Shown: piece after piece, positions 12,648-23,269 of the stretch | Layout: each line of letters opens with the position of its first letter | Position numbering within the stretch: the stretch's first letter is position 1 | From: Phyto melanocephala | Taxonomy: Eukaryota; Arthropoda; Insecta; Diptera; Rhinophoridae | Assembly: GCA_941918925.1 (NCBI GenBank) | Contig: OW799237.1 | Span: forward strand, 57,769,997 to 57,833,996 | Direction of reading: 5' to 3' | Length of the DNA: 64,000 nt | Notes under the pieces: model-generated | Database searches by the model: none | Seen by the model: the letters and a program-made list of their open reading frames with translations, nothing else | Told to the model about the DNA's origin: nothing | Position numbers and translations under genes: made by a program

Positions 12648-14149
12648 AGAAAATATTATATATAATTATAAAACTTATTATAAAAAAGTATTATATTATT
12701 ATATTCGAATAAAATAAACTAATAACGACGGTTAATAAAAAACTACTTCTTTAAATAACTTTCTTTTTTTTTTAATAATTCTGAGAAAATGTTGAAACGA
12801 ATTGTTTATTTTTGTTGCCGCATAAGTACACAATAAATATTGTGGTATTTTTGATATTTATATCGGCGCATGGTTGTATATCAAGCGGTCACATGGTTGC
12901 CGTATCATAGTTGCATTCGATGAGAATAAATAACCACAATATTGGCCTAGGTTTTCGTATGCGCCAATTCTGAAATCACACGACTGAGATATTAAACCAG
13001 GCAATAATTTGTATTTCTGAAATCACACGACTGAGATATTAAACCAGGCAATAATTTGTATATTTTGGCAATCGTGTAACCCTACCTTTACATTGCACAA
13101 AGTTCTTGCATGAACTAGTACATTCTGGTAAATTAACAGAAGGCCGTTACATTTTAATTAAGATTAATTAAGTTAATGTTAAGCAATATGTACAAAAAAT
13201 AATCAGAATTTGAAATCCTTTACATTTTTAATGTACAGAGGATATCGGAGTTTTTAAGGTAGCGTATTTATACGTACAAACTTTCGTGTAAATGTGGTCT
13301 CTTTTCATTCAATTGTGGTTGAAAATAATATTATACATATGAAATATCAGATGTTGTCGCTGGTTCTTATTATTTACAGTTGTGTCAACAAATTAAATTT
13401 TCTTTTACAACGGAAATCAATTAAAACTCATTGTCGAGTTCTGCAAATTTAACATGTCTGTAGTATTTGCTATCACTAACTTGCATGCAGTACTTTTAGT
13501 AAGTATGTGTATGCATACTTGTATGTATTAAGAAGGAAGTACAACTACATACTTAAACCTTTGTTAACTGAAAACATTCTAGGGATATCTGAAACTTAAA
13601 ATTCACTATCCCCGCTTACAAATGTATTTGAAAAAAAGAGAGGCAATCCCTCTTTAGTTGCCAATACCAACTACAAACTTAAGTCGTAACTGGTTATTTT
13701 TAAACTGTTGCGATTCTAAGTAAAAACTATATATATGTATTTATGAATGTATGTATATATGTACATATATAAATACAAGCGTGAATTTTTTTAATGGTTT
13801 AAATTTTAAACTTTAAAATAATGGCTTTATGAAGTATTTACTTGATAAAGTTATTACCAACAGGTCGTCAATCTGAGTAATGACCACTTAGTACAATGAA
13901 TTGTATGCAAGTATGACAAACTTTTACACGAATTTAAAATCATTTTGCTGGCTGTTTAAAAACTTTCTTTTCAAGTTCATTTCATGAAAATCAAAACATA
14001 GTAAGCGATTCATTTAATAATTTTCGCCTGGGCAACACGCAAATTGTAATATTTCATAGTTTTTCTTAAATAATAACAACAACTGTTACCATCAACGCGG
14101 TAAAATACGAAAGAAGTTCGGTTCCGGTAAAAAATTAAAAATTATGTCG
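12648..14149. other. AT-rich DNA with a 47-bp tandem duplication
   Basis: No gene recognised. The notable items are a 47-bp tandem duplication at 12968-13061 and TATG-type simple repeats near 13500-13530 and 13730-13770. Confidence 0.45.
12968..13061. repeat. Tandem duplication, 2 x 47 bp
   Basis: The unit starting TTCTGAAATCACACGACTG at 12968 is repeated at 13015 with no visible differences. This is a recent local duplication and I see no coding content. Confidence 0.9.
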
Positions 14150-14159
14150 GTCAACTGAC

Positions 14160-14515
14160 TTTCCATACTGCTTAGCTCGTCAGGCTCCCAATCTGTTACC
14201 AAAATCCTCAATCATGTTTTTCAATAAACTGTTGTCCATGTTTGATGTCTGCTCGGTAATATTGTTGATAAACTTTTGAACTGTTGTGGGATTATCGGCA
14301 TACAGTTTTGATTGCGAAAAACCCAACAAAAAATCGTCTAAAGATGTCAAATCAAACAATCTTAGACGACAACTCATTTGTCTTCAACGAGAAATTGTGC
14401 GATTTTCGCACCCTTTTTTCAAACGATCAATGGGTTCTTTATATTCTCTACGTCTTAACTATCAATTTTCTGTCACAAAAAGCTTCTGATCAATTTCAGT
14501 TGACCATGGATACAT
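14160..14515 (-). pseudogene. Mariner-like transposase C-terminal remnant
   Basis: The reverse strand encodes CRLRLFDLTSLDDFLLGFSQ, then SKLYADNPTTVQKFINN. This corresponds to the third-aspartate region (CDLTPLDYFLWGYVKSLVYADKP) of the element at 23270-24190. It is a diverged fragment of the same broad IS630/Tc1/mariner group. Upstream and downstream sequence is shifted and interrupted. No terminal inverted repeats were found around it, so its limits are approximate. Confidence 0.6.
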
Positions 14516-16390
14516 AATTTGGAATTATAAAGTTTTGCATATAAGAGTGCAAGCTAACAGACCTGAACAGAATGAGTGTATGAATTTGAATAAATTACTT
14601 AAAATTAATGAAAAAAATTATATCTAGCTAAAGGCATTAGTAAAACGCCCTTTAAAAAAACTCCATTTATCCATAAAATAGAGTGCAAACTCAAGGGAAC
14701 TTTAATAATACATTTTTTAAAAGTATCACATGATTATTTCCATGATTTGCTTAAATAATATTTTTGTTTAGCAAGTCAATTTCATATCTACATATTTTAT
14801 ATTTAAATTCCCACCAAGAAATTTCATTACCAAAAAGAGCTTTTTGAATCACTTGCTTTGTATGCAAACATTTCCATGTGTTTGATAAGGTATGCAAAAA
14901 GTGTAATTATGTACTGCAAAATTAAAAAGAGAAGTGCTGCTCAGTTCTTTCAAATCAAAATTATGTATGTTAATATATATAGTCCAATTGATACTCTTCA
15001 GTTTCCATGAAAATACAACATTGTAGTAAAACAGAGTGAGTGTTATCACTTGATTATAAAGTGATTATTCAAAAGTTTTTACTGTCAACAATAACTTAAT
15101 ATATTTATTTTCTATTATAAAAGTACTACACGTAATTGGTGGTGGGTGTTAAAAATTCGGCACATCTTAATATAAAGGCCTTATTTGTTTAAATTATTCT
15201 TATTACATATTACAACTTTATTGTTATTACCAACATGTCTTAAAAAAAGTTTTCGACTAGTGCCAGAATCGGCCAAATTTCAACATCGCATATAAAAATA
15301 AATGATATGAAACATTTGTCGGAAATTCCTTTTATATTAAAAAACGACTAATAAATAATTTGAATGGCATCGAAATTGAACTTTTGAGAAAGTATCTGAG
15401 TGCTAGTTGTTAACCACAATTCAAAGCAAAATGATACAAAATTAAATGAAAAAAAGTTTACTTTTTTTAATGGCCACTATTATTTAAAAGAGATATCAAC
15501 CGTATTATTACGTTTCCTCAAAGAAATCATATATTAAGATGAAAACAAATACTTACTTTTGTACACATGATGTAATCAAGTATTAAATAATATATCTTAG
15601 TTTGACATTTTTATGATGACTGAAAACGTGCGGTAGTGGTGCTGATGATGTTTAAGATAAACTATTAAACAGAATATATGTACATAAATATAAGAAAAAA
15701 TAAACGTTAAATAAATGCATACGATATTGCCGAGTAAAAGAAAAAGAATGGCAGAAATGTTTGTTTTATTAGAGTCACATAAATATGTTTTAAAGCCAAG
15801 CGAGTAAAAATTCTTGTAAGAGATGAGAAACATATAAATAAACAAATAATAAAAAAAGAATAAATAAAAGTTTTTGTTCCGCAAAAAAAAAAAAATAAAA
15901 CAGTTTCATTTATTATTTAGTGTATTGCATGTGTCTTCGTGTGTCTTCCTGTCTTCTGATACATGTACAACGAGCATTGTATTTCTTTACAAGAAGCAAG
16001 CATTTAAAGTAATGCATGTGTGTATAAAATGCATATGTACGGAAATATGTGTGTATTTTTTCACAGCTGCTACAATGTTTACATACTACAAGTAGATGAA
16101 AATCTTGACTTTAAACATGACATCTTATATGAGAAACAACTCAATGTCCTTGTCAGTCTTTATTTATTCATATTTTCTTTTTAAATAAGATATGCACATA
16201 CATACATACACCAGCTTCTTTGAATAAATTCGCATATATTGAAAACAGAAAGTAACTTCCTGTCACCATTTTGTTTAAATTTATTTTATTTATCTAGCTT
16301 TTTTTCATTTACATATTATATTACTGCCAACCTTTTACTCACTTTATTGAAAATTTTGTAAGTATATCGATGATTTATGAGAATCTGTAG
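14516..16390. other. AT-rich DNA with a DINE-like scrap
   Basis: No gene recognised. A fragment of a DINE-like 3' end lies at 15113-15186. Frames at 15597-16095 overlap on opposite strands and have low-complexity Phe/Leu/Tyr-rich translations, so I regard them as chance. Confidence 0.45.
15113..15186 (+). repeat. DINE-1-like 3'-end fragment
   Basis: Contains TAAAAGTACTACACGTAATT, then GGTGGTGGGTGTTAAA and ATTCGGCACA. This is the segment just before the 3' hairpin of other copies (compare 20168-20240). Both the hairpin arm and the 5' part are missing. Confidence 0.55.
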
Positions 16391-16391
16391 T

Positions 16392-16455
16392 TTTATACAC
16401 TTCGCACGAAAGTGCGTCATTCCGTGTGAAATTTCTGCAATATTGATTTCCGACC
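16392..16455 (+). repeat. DINE-1-like 5'-end fragment
   Basis: Reads TATACACTTCGCACGAAAG, then GTCATTCCGTGTGAAATTTC and GATTTCCGACCC. This matches the first 60 bp of the plus-strand copy at 11836, and it stops before the ATAAAGTATATA box. Confidence 0.55.
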
Positions 16456-17028
16456 CACATCATCCACACAACCAATTACTCTGCATAATTTTTATAATTT
16501 TAAAGTCGTATGGTATTAAGTTCCATATACTAGAGTGGGTGATTAAATAGCATTATCTTAGTTAGTACGTAGGATTATTGCATACTTTAAAATTTACATC
16601 AAAATGATAAAAAGCAATTGTATCATTTTATACCCTTCACCAAAAAAAAAAATGCTGTGGCGGTACATTTATTTTGTCATTCTGTTTATAACACATCGAA
16701 ATATCCATTTAAGACCCCACAACGTATGTATTTTCTGTGTCTTGATATCATTTAAGGACGATCTAGATACATATGTCCGTCCGCCTGTCCGTCTATTGAA
16801 AGGACGATAAAGCTTCAACTGAAAAAGTTAGCGGGAATATTTCTTATATTTACACAAGGTATGTTTGGTATTGAAAATAGGCTAAATCGGTATATTAGGA
16901 AAAAAGCTATAGCTCGTAATGCAAGAGTAGGTTAAAAATCAATATCCTTCCTTCCTCAAAGAAAATGCGATTGTGTCTAAACCCGTTGATGAAGTGCGAC
17001 GAAACTTTGAAAATATTTTTCCTGAGTA

Positions 17029-19429
17029 GGTTAGGTTAGGTTAGGTTGAAAAGGAGGGGTATAAAAGCCCAAACCCATGACAGGTATACACCTATGCCCA
17101 GTTGGCATGTTGTGCGCTCCATGTGGAAAACGGAATTCCCAAACAAAAAACCATAAACATAATTTCCCATAAATATCGGACTAGTCCAAGAAACCAGTCC
17201 CCTCAATGTAACGCCTTATGGATCACCAGTTCGAGTTCCCCAGGTATTCCAAGTTTGGCATATTATCTACTGTAAAATTTTCGCGTCTAATATGCCCAAA
17301 CGCAGGACAATGACAGAGGTAGTGTACCAGGGTCTCATCCTCTTCCTCACAAGCTCTACATGTCGTCTCCTCAGATAATCCCATGCGTGCTAAATGAGTT
17401 CTCAACTCCGTATGACCTGTAATTACACCGGTTAATTTCCTAAGTGTAGGTCTACTTAGTCTCAAAATCTCCTTTGACTTCCCAAGATTTGGGTCACCCC
17501 AGAGTGTTCTTGTCACCTTACCGACATCAGTGCTTTGCCATTTTCTGACATGTTCTTCCATTGCCCAACGTTTAAGTTCATCCTTAAATCGTTTAAGGGG
17601 TTTGGCGTTCTCCAAAGTTATAGTACTCAAAAGAGCTCCCATTTTGGATAATTTGTCGGCTTTCTCGTTTCCGATCAGCCCGTGATGGCTTGGTATCCAT
17701 ATTATCTCCAGATGTTCACAATTTGCATATGAGTTTATCTCACTCTTGCATTGCAAAACGTTCCGGGATTCAACTTTCTCCTTTCTCAATGTCTTAATCA
17801 CTGATTGGCTATCCGTAAAGATACGAATCGGAGTTTCGCTATTCGTTTCCTTTATCCATTTAATTCCTTCCGTAATCGCCATGATCTCAGCCTGAAAAAT
17901 AGTGTTGTGATCTGGTAGACGGAAGTATTTGCCTCTATTTCGGCTTATGTCGTATAAGCCCATTCCAGTTTGGTCACCAATCTTTGAACCGTCTGTATAA
18001 AGATCGATTCCGTGGGTGTTTCCCATCCTGATTATCTCATCCCATTCTCCCTCTTCCGGTATAATGGTGATGCAGTTAATATTCTCATATCTCATCGGGA
18101 TTTTATCACATGTTAATTCTGTAATATTTCCTATCGGTAAGATATCCGTTATTCTTTGGTATCTGGTCTTATGTTCTCTTATAAGCCACTCATCTATTGC
18201 CATTAAACTTGTGGCAGCTAAGGCCGCTTCATATTTTACCTGTATCTCAATAGGCCAAATGGATAATATATTCTCAATGGCCATTGTCAATGTGGTCCTC
18301 ATGGCGCCGCAAATACTAATGCAGCACTGTCTCTGAATCTTTTGAAGAGGTTTTATATTCACCTTCTTCTCTAAGGATGTCCACCATACTAACGAAGCGT
18401 ACGTAATTGTAGGCCGCAGTACACTCGTATATAGCCAATGTGTCATCCTTGGGCTTAAGCCCCATTTTGAGCCAATCACTCTTCTGCAGAGGGCCCATAT
18501 TCTTTGAGCTCTCTCCACTTTACATTGAATGTGGTCCTTCCAGGATAGTCTCCAATCAAGTACTATTCCTAGGTATTTGACCTTTTTATCAATCTTAATT
18601 GTCTTATTCCGAAAGATGGGATAGCTATGCACCGGTATCTTCCTCTTTCTCGTAAACAAACAGATTTCAGTCTTTTCCGGGTTGACATTGAGCCCTCGCT
18701 CCTTCGCCCAGTTATATGATATATTCAAAGCCTCCATTGCTCTCATACATAAAGAATTTGGATTCGTCCCCCTGATCAGTATCGCAACATCATCTGCGTA
18801 ACAGATAGGCTTGAATCCCTCGTTCGATAGAATCCTCAGTAGACTATGTATGGTAGTTACCCATATTAATGGAGATAAAATACCTCCCTGCGGGGTTCCT
18901 CGACATACTTTGTCCCTTCTTCTTACTCCATTTGCCTCACAATTTATCCATCTGTTCCTTAACATATTGCTAATCCATGCAATTAAGACATGGCTTAACC
19001 CTAAGTTTTCCAAGGAACCGATAAGACTCGAGGTCATTACGTTATTGAAAGCACCTTCTATGTCTATGAATACGCCCATGGTATACACACCCAGGTCGAA
19101 GGATCTCTCTATATGATAAACAACCTCCTGAAGAGCAGTCTCAGTAGATCTGCCCTTGATATAGGCGTGTTGTCCAAATCTCATTGAATCGCCTGGTAAT
19201 CGTCTTCTGACCATTCCATCGACGATACGCTCCATGGTTTTCAATAAGAATGATGTTAAGCTTATGGGTCTATAAGCTTTAGGATTTGCGTAATTTTCCC
19301 TCCCTGGTTTAGGTATGAAAACGACTCTCGCCTCCCTCCATTTTACAGGGGTATACGCATATTTCAGGCAAGTAGTAAAAATATTCGCCAGCCTTATGTC
19401 GATTAGGTCAATGCTTCTTTGTAGGAGAG
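17029..19429 (-). mobile_element. 5'-truncated LINE (RNase H-bearing, I/LOA-type), copy 1
   Basis: Reverse-strand non-LTR retrotransposon of 2.4 kb. Its 3' end is at the left, as AACCT repeats (17030-17047 read on the minus strand). Its 5' end is truncated inside the reverse-transcriptase domain at 19429. CCTGAGTA flanks it on both sides (17021-17028; 19430-19437), an 8-bp target-site duplication in the host DINE repeat. The short non-poly(A) tail, APE-type LINE domain order and RNase H domain point to the I/LOA side of the LINE tree. Exact clade needs a tree. A second copy lies at 19746-20163. Confidence 0.8.
17223..19429 (-). CDS. LINE ORF2 fragment: reverse transcriptase, RNase H, Cys-rich tail
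   Basis: About 734 codons are open from the truncated 5' edge, 673 of them after the first Met at 19244. In numbering from that Met, the reverse-transcriptase motifs are FIDIEGAF (59-66), GTPQGGILSPL (116-126), CYADD (148-152) and KYLGIVLDWRLSW (223-235). RNase H follows, with acidic residues in LYTDGS (D418), QAEIMAI (E453), FTDSQS (D478) and NEKADKL (D530). A Cys/His-rich end, CRACEEEDETLVHYLCHC, lies near residue 630. The upstream part supplies KAYRPISLTSF. The endonuclease and ORF1 are missing. An AGA-to-TGA change, visible against copy 2, stops the frame about 14 codons early at 17223. It is a dead fragment, but unusually free of other lesions and therefore probably young. Confidence 0.85.
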
Positions 19430-19745
19430 CCTGAGTAAAAAAATATCTTTCCCTGAAAAATGCTCAAATCTATACATAACGAAAGTAGTTATAAATAAAA
19501 ATTTACGAAAATTAATACCGCATAGTGTCTAATACTTATTATTTTTTTAATACTTCTGGTTAACAAATTATATACAAGTATTTAAGGTTTCATTGTAAGA
19601 ATAAATTGAGGAAATTAAATTAATAGCAAACTTGTAACTTCAGTTTGCTATTAATTTTATTAAAAAATAAAAGAATACATATTTGAGTATAAAGTGATTA
19701 TTCCAAAGCGATTACCGCTATTAATAATAAACTTTGTGCTATAAA

Positions 19746-20163
19746 CACTTAGGAAATTAACCGGTGTAATTACAGGTCATACGGAGTTGAGAACTCATTT
19801 AGCACGCATGGGATTATCTGAGGAGACGACATGTAGAGCTTGTGAGGAAGAGGATGAGACCCTGGTACACTACCTCTGTCATTGTCCTGCGTTTGGGCAT
19901 ATTAGGCGCGAAAATTTTACAGTAGATAATATGCCGAACTTGGAATACCTGGGGAACTCGAACTGGAGATCCATAAGGCGTTACATTGATGAGACTGGTT
20001 TCTTGGACTAGTCCGTTATTTATGGGAAATTATGTTTATGGTTTTTTGTTTGGGAATTCCGTTTTCCACATGGAGCGCACAACATGCCAACTGGGCATAG
20101 GTGTATACCTGTCATGGGTTTGGGCTTTTATACCCCTCCCTTTCAACCTAACCTAACCTAACC
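19746..20163 (+). mobile_element. LINE copy 2: 418-bp 3' end with perfect 12-bp TSD
   Basis: Plus-strand, strongly 5'-truncated copy of the LINE at 17029-19429. It shares sequence from CACTTAGGAAATTAACCGG through the 3' UTR and ends in AACCT repeats at 20145-20163. TTGTGCTATAAA flanks it exactly (19734-19745; 20164-20175). It hit the same DINE repeat as copy 1 but in the opposite orientation, leaving two inverted LINE 3' ends about 2.5 kb apart. Confidence 0.85.
19748..20011 (+). pseudogene. LINE ORF2 C-terminal fragment
   Basis: About 87 codons beginning LRKLTGVITGHTELRTHLAR, covering the Cys/His-rich tail (CRACEEEDETLVHYLCHC). It ends NSNWRSIRRYIDETGFLD at the normal stop. It preserves the arginine codon that became TGA in copy 1, so it shows the true end of the family's ORF2. 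It has no start of its own and is not expected to be translated. Confidence 0.75.
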
Positions 20164-20245
20164 TTGTGCTATAAAAGTACTACACAAAATTGGTGGTGGG
20201 TATCAAAAATTCGGCACAACAAAATATAGTGCTCCTGCTTGTTAG

Positions 20246-20811
20246 TTTTGTGTATAATATTTACGTATTTATTTTAACAAACAAAGAAATTGCAAAGTTA
20301 TACGATTACCACATTAAAACTTTTTTTTTTCGTAAAAATTGTAAAAGAAAAAAAAAACCAACTTACCGTTTATGCTGTAATAGACTATAGTTTTTTTTTT
20401 TGAACAAAATATTTTTAGTACGATAATACCTGAGCGAGATCTTATTAATATTTACAAGATTTCTAGACAAAACAAATTAAGTTTGGTACGAACTTTTTGC
20501 AAAATCTCATAAAATCTAATACGTGGTAATTGAAATGCAATTGAAAGAGATGGCAAACAGGAGAGTATTCTATTGTTAAGTATGTATGTGCATTTTAACA
20601 CATTTCGAGCAGTAGAGTAATATATGAAATCGTACAAGCCGACAAAAAAACAATTGTAGTGTTATATCAGGCACAATATTGATTTGTATTGCTTTTATTA
20701 AAAAGTTTTGTTAAATAAAAAAATCTATTTCATATCTTTTTTAACTGAAAAAAATATTTCGACCATAAAAGAACAAATAAAATCACTTGTAAAAATCAAT
20801 ACTTCCTACGT
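20246..20811. other. AT-rich spacer
   Basis: I see nothing recognisable between the two DINE-like copies. Confidence 0.45.
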
Positions 20812-21743
20812 TATGTTAGGCCGTGCCGATTCTGATAATACAATTCACCGTCATGTAGATGGGTATAATGACTACATCGTAGCTTAATCTAGATTTTAGA
20901 TTTCATACAATACATTCTTACATAGTTATTTGTATTCTACTGTCAAGCCCTTTCATATTTTCGCCATTTAATTTAGGACGCCATTTTAAATTTTTTGTCA
21001 TATTTAACTATATTTTAATACTCCAGCCTTTTCATTTGATTCCCATATTGGCTCTCTTGGTTATATAGAAACTTAAAAAATCGATTTTCGTTTGTAAATT
21101 TTGGGAAAAATACCAAAGTAGTTGTAGTCTGGTGCTTATATCTCAGTTGATTTGAAAACAATTTTTTAATTTTTCTCAGAAATAATTTTTGAGATTACGG
21201 GTTCTAATTTAGTTTCCTAAGCGTGTTCAAAAATTATTTAGGAGTTTCAAAAACTTTAATATATTTATAAAAAAATATGTTTTTTCAAATCGGCCTATAA
21301 CTCTGCCAATTTTACCAATTTGTTCAAAAATGTTCATGAGTATCTCCAGAGGCATAACAAATTTATACATAGTAACAACCGTGTCTATAAATTATCCTAG
21401 AGCTGGAAATTTTTAAATTTTGTGGTAAAAATAAGCGAAAAATCAGAGGAAGTCATATCTCAAACAGTTTTAGAGCCAATTATTCTGATTTCAAATACCA
21501 ACCTGCTCCCGAATATTTCCGATATTTTGATAAGGGTCGTGGTGATGTCGGAAAGCTTCAAAAAATTGATTTCATCATACACACACACAGACAGACGGAT
21601 TATGCTTAACCGGCTCCCCAATTTACAAGCTTTCAGAAAGTGTATACTTTATGGGGTCGGAAATCAATATTGTAGAAATTTCGTATGGACAATGGCAAAC
21701 CTATATACATATACCCTTGTAGACTGTCATGTAAAGGGTATAA
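20812..21743 (-). mobile_element. DINE-1-like repeat, diverged subfamily
   Basis: Reverse-strand copy. The decayed 3' hairpin is at 20818-20835 (AGGCCGTGCCGATTCT). The ACACACACAGACAGACGGA box is at 21582-21600, TATACTTTATGGGGTCGGAA at 21641-21662, and the TATACCCTT 5' end at 21709-21743. The middle (20940-21130) contains ATTTTGGGAAAAATACC and CATTTGATTCCCATATTGG, shared in inverted orientation with 23010-23200. This marks a subfamily different from the CACGCCCAC-rich copies. Confidence 0.65.
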
Positions 21744-22004
21744 TTAACAATAAAATACAATAATATTTCTACATGTGCATCACTCGCAAATGAATTATGA
21801 ATCAATCTTTGTGAAGTCATTGTGGTTGCAGGTACACACTTATACAAAAAACGACATTTAATATTAGGACAATATTTTTAAAGCTACACATCATTCCATA
21901 TACTATCCGAATCGTCACTATTTAACTGATATATAAATTTTGGGCTCATAACTCGTGTGTAAACACAATAAAGAAAGAAATATAAAACAGCTGTTTATTT
22001 GACA

Positions 22005-22120
22005 ATGACTGTGTCGAATTTATGATACCCACCACCAATTTTGTGTAGTATGGCAGTAATCACTAAGAAATAATCAACACTTTATATCGAAATTTGTATT
22101 AATTTGTAATCTGCACTGAA
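22005..22120 (-). repeat. DINE-1-like 3'-end fragment
   Basis: GACTGTGTCGAATTTATGAT, then ACCCACCACCAATTTTGTGT and a GCAGTAATCACTAAGAAATA stretch match the 3' part of the copy at 1600-1710. The piece ends without the remaining body. Confidence 0.6.
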
Positions 22121-23009
22121 AACTTAAGAATTTCTACATTAGGAGTGATACTACACAGAAAAATAAATTTACTATTTTTTTGTAATTAATTCACTTGTTG
22201 ATATGTTTTTAAATTCTTATTATAATTTTAAGCAATTTAATTAATATATTTTAATTGATATATAAAATATCTGTCACTTAAAAAAAATTAATAAAAAAAA
22301 TAGAAAAGTTGTATTTTAAAAGATCTTCTTTTGAAAATTGGATTTCAATGATAAATTTTATATAATTGTTATCCAAGGAGCAGAATAACAAAAAAAATAG
22401 TGGCCAATAGTGGCCAATCTGCATGAGAAAGTTCTTGTAGGTGCACACATATAATAAATATGTAATTTTTTAAACATATTAAGGGTTTCGATTTTATTCT
22501 AGATGTGTCCAAAGCCAATGTTTCTTGTATCCTGGTATATTCATTAAGATTTCTATTTTAAAAGGTAAGTTAGTTGAATATCTCAACACCGCCTAATTAA
22601 GCTGTTTTATCGGTAAATATTCCATTAGGTCTAGGTCATTGATGCTAATTATTATTTTCGGAAATTCGGCGTTTAGTATAGCAGAGTATGTGTACTTGTG
22701 GAACCCTGCATCTTATACGTAATTATTATTATTATTAAGAAAACGAAATGTAATTCTAAAAATGGATTTATATGTACGTATGTATGCAAAGAATAGATAA
22801 TTAATTTTTTTCCCCATTTTGGTAATTTTATTTAACAAATAAATGCCTTAATTATATAAAAAACTAATTAAAATCATTTTTAAAAATTAAGGTAATTTAA
22901 ATTAGTTTTTTATACTCTTTTAAATTATATTTTTTGCAATATTTCTTCAATTAAAACTTACTTTTTACTAAATTAATAGTATCACTATATAAGCATCGAA
23001 ATGCAACTC
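22121..23009. other. AT-rich DNA without recognised gene
   Basis: No coding or element signature seen. There are several A/T runs and short inverted A/T stretches only. Confidence 0.45.
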
Positions 23010-23269
23010 CTTCGGTATTTTTCCCAAAATTTACAAACCAAAATCGATTTCTTTCATTTTCTGTACCAGCGAGAAAGCCAAATTAGTATCAAATGAAAGC
23101 GCAATATGATACATTATAAAATATAAAAATCCATTAAGACCGCTACCACAAAATGGAGGTGAATAAATTTATATTAATGTCATATCTGGTATTTCAAAAT
23201 GTACCCTAACCCCCCCCCCCCCCTGATCATCCAATTTCGGTATCACATGGACGGCATATGATGGATATA

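Larger units (their letters stand above)
16629..20245 (+). mobile_element. DINE-1-like repeat carrying two nested LINE insertions
   Basis: The 5' end TATACCCTTCACC is at 16629, with AAGACCCCACAACGTATG (16712) and GTCCGTCCGCCTGTCCGTC (16775-16793). The repeat is interrupted at 17028, continues at 19430-19745, is interrupted again, and finishes at 20164-20245 with GGTGGTGGGTAT and the decayed 3' hairpin/TGCTTGTT end. At the first break the rejoined sequence TTTCCTGAGTAAAAAAATAT matches TTTCCTATGTAAAAAAATAT of the uninterrupted copy at 7500-7520 (minus strand). This confirms the insertion point. Confidence 0.75.

Noticed and set aside
12836..12968. Inverted repeats AATATTGTGGT and GGCGCAT pairs
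   Set aside because: The two pairs are not nested as a stem would require, and they lack target duplications.
11373..13080. ACACGATTG inverted pair as transposon ends
   Set aside because: Nine bases only, without extended TIR or duplication, and it would enclose a complete unrelated DINE copy.
17029..17050. Telomeric TTAGG array
   Set aside because: Only three or four units, always at a LINE 3' end and inside target-site duplications. It is a retrotransposon tail, not a telomere.
18016..19116. Plus-strand frames of 101-106 codons inside the LINE
   Set aside because: Antisense shadows of the 673-codon ORF2 fragment.
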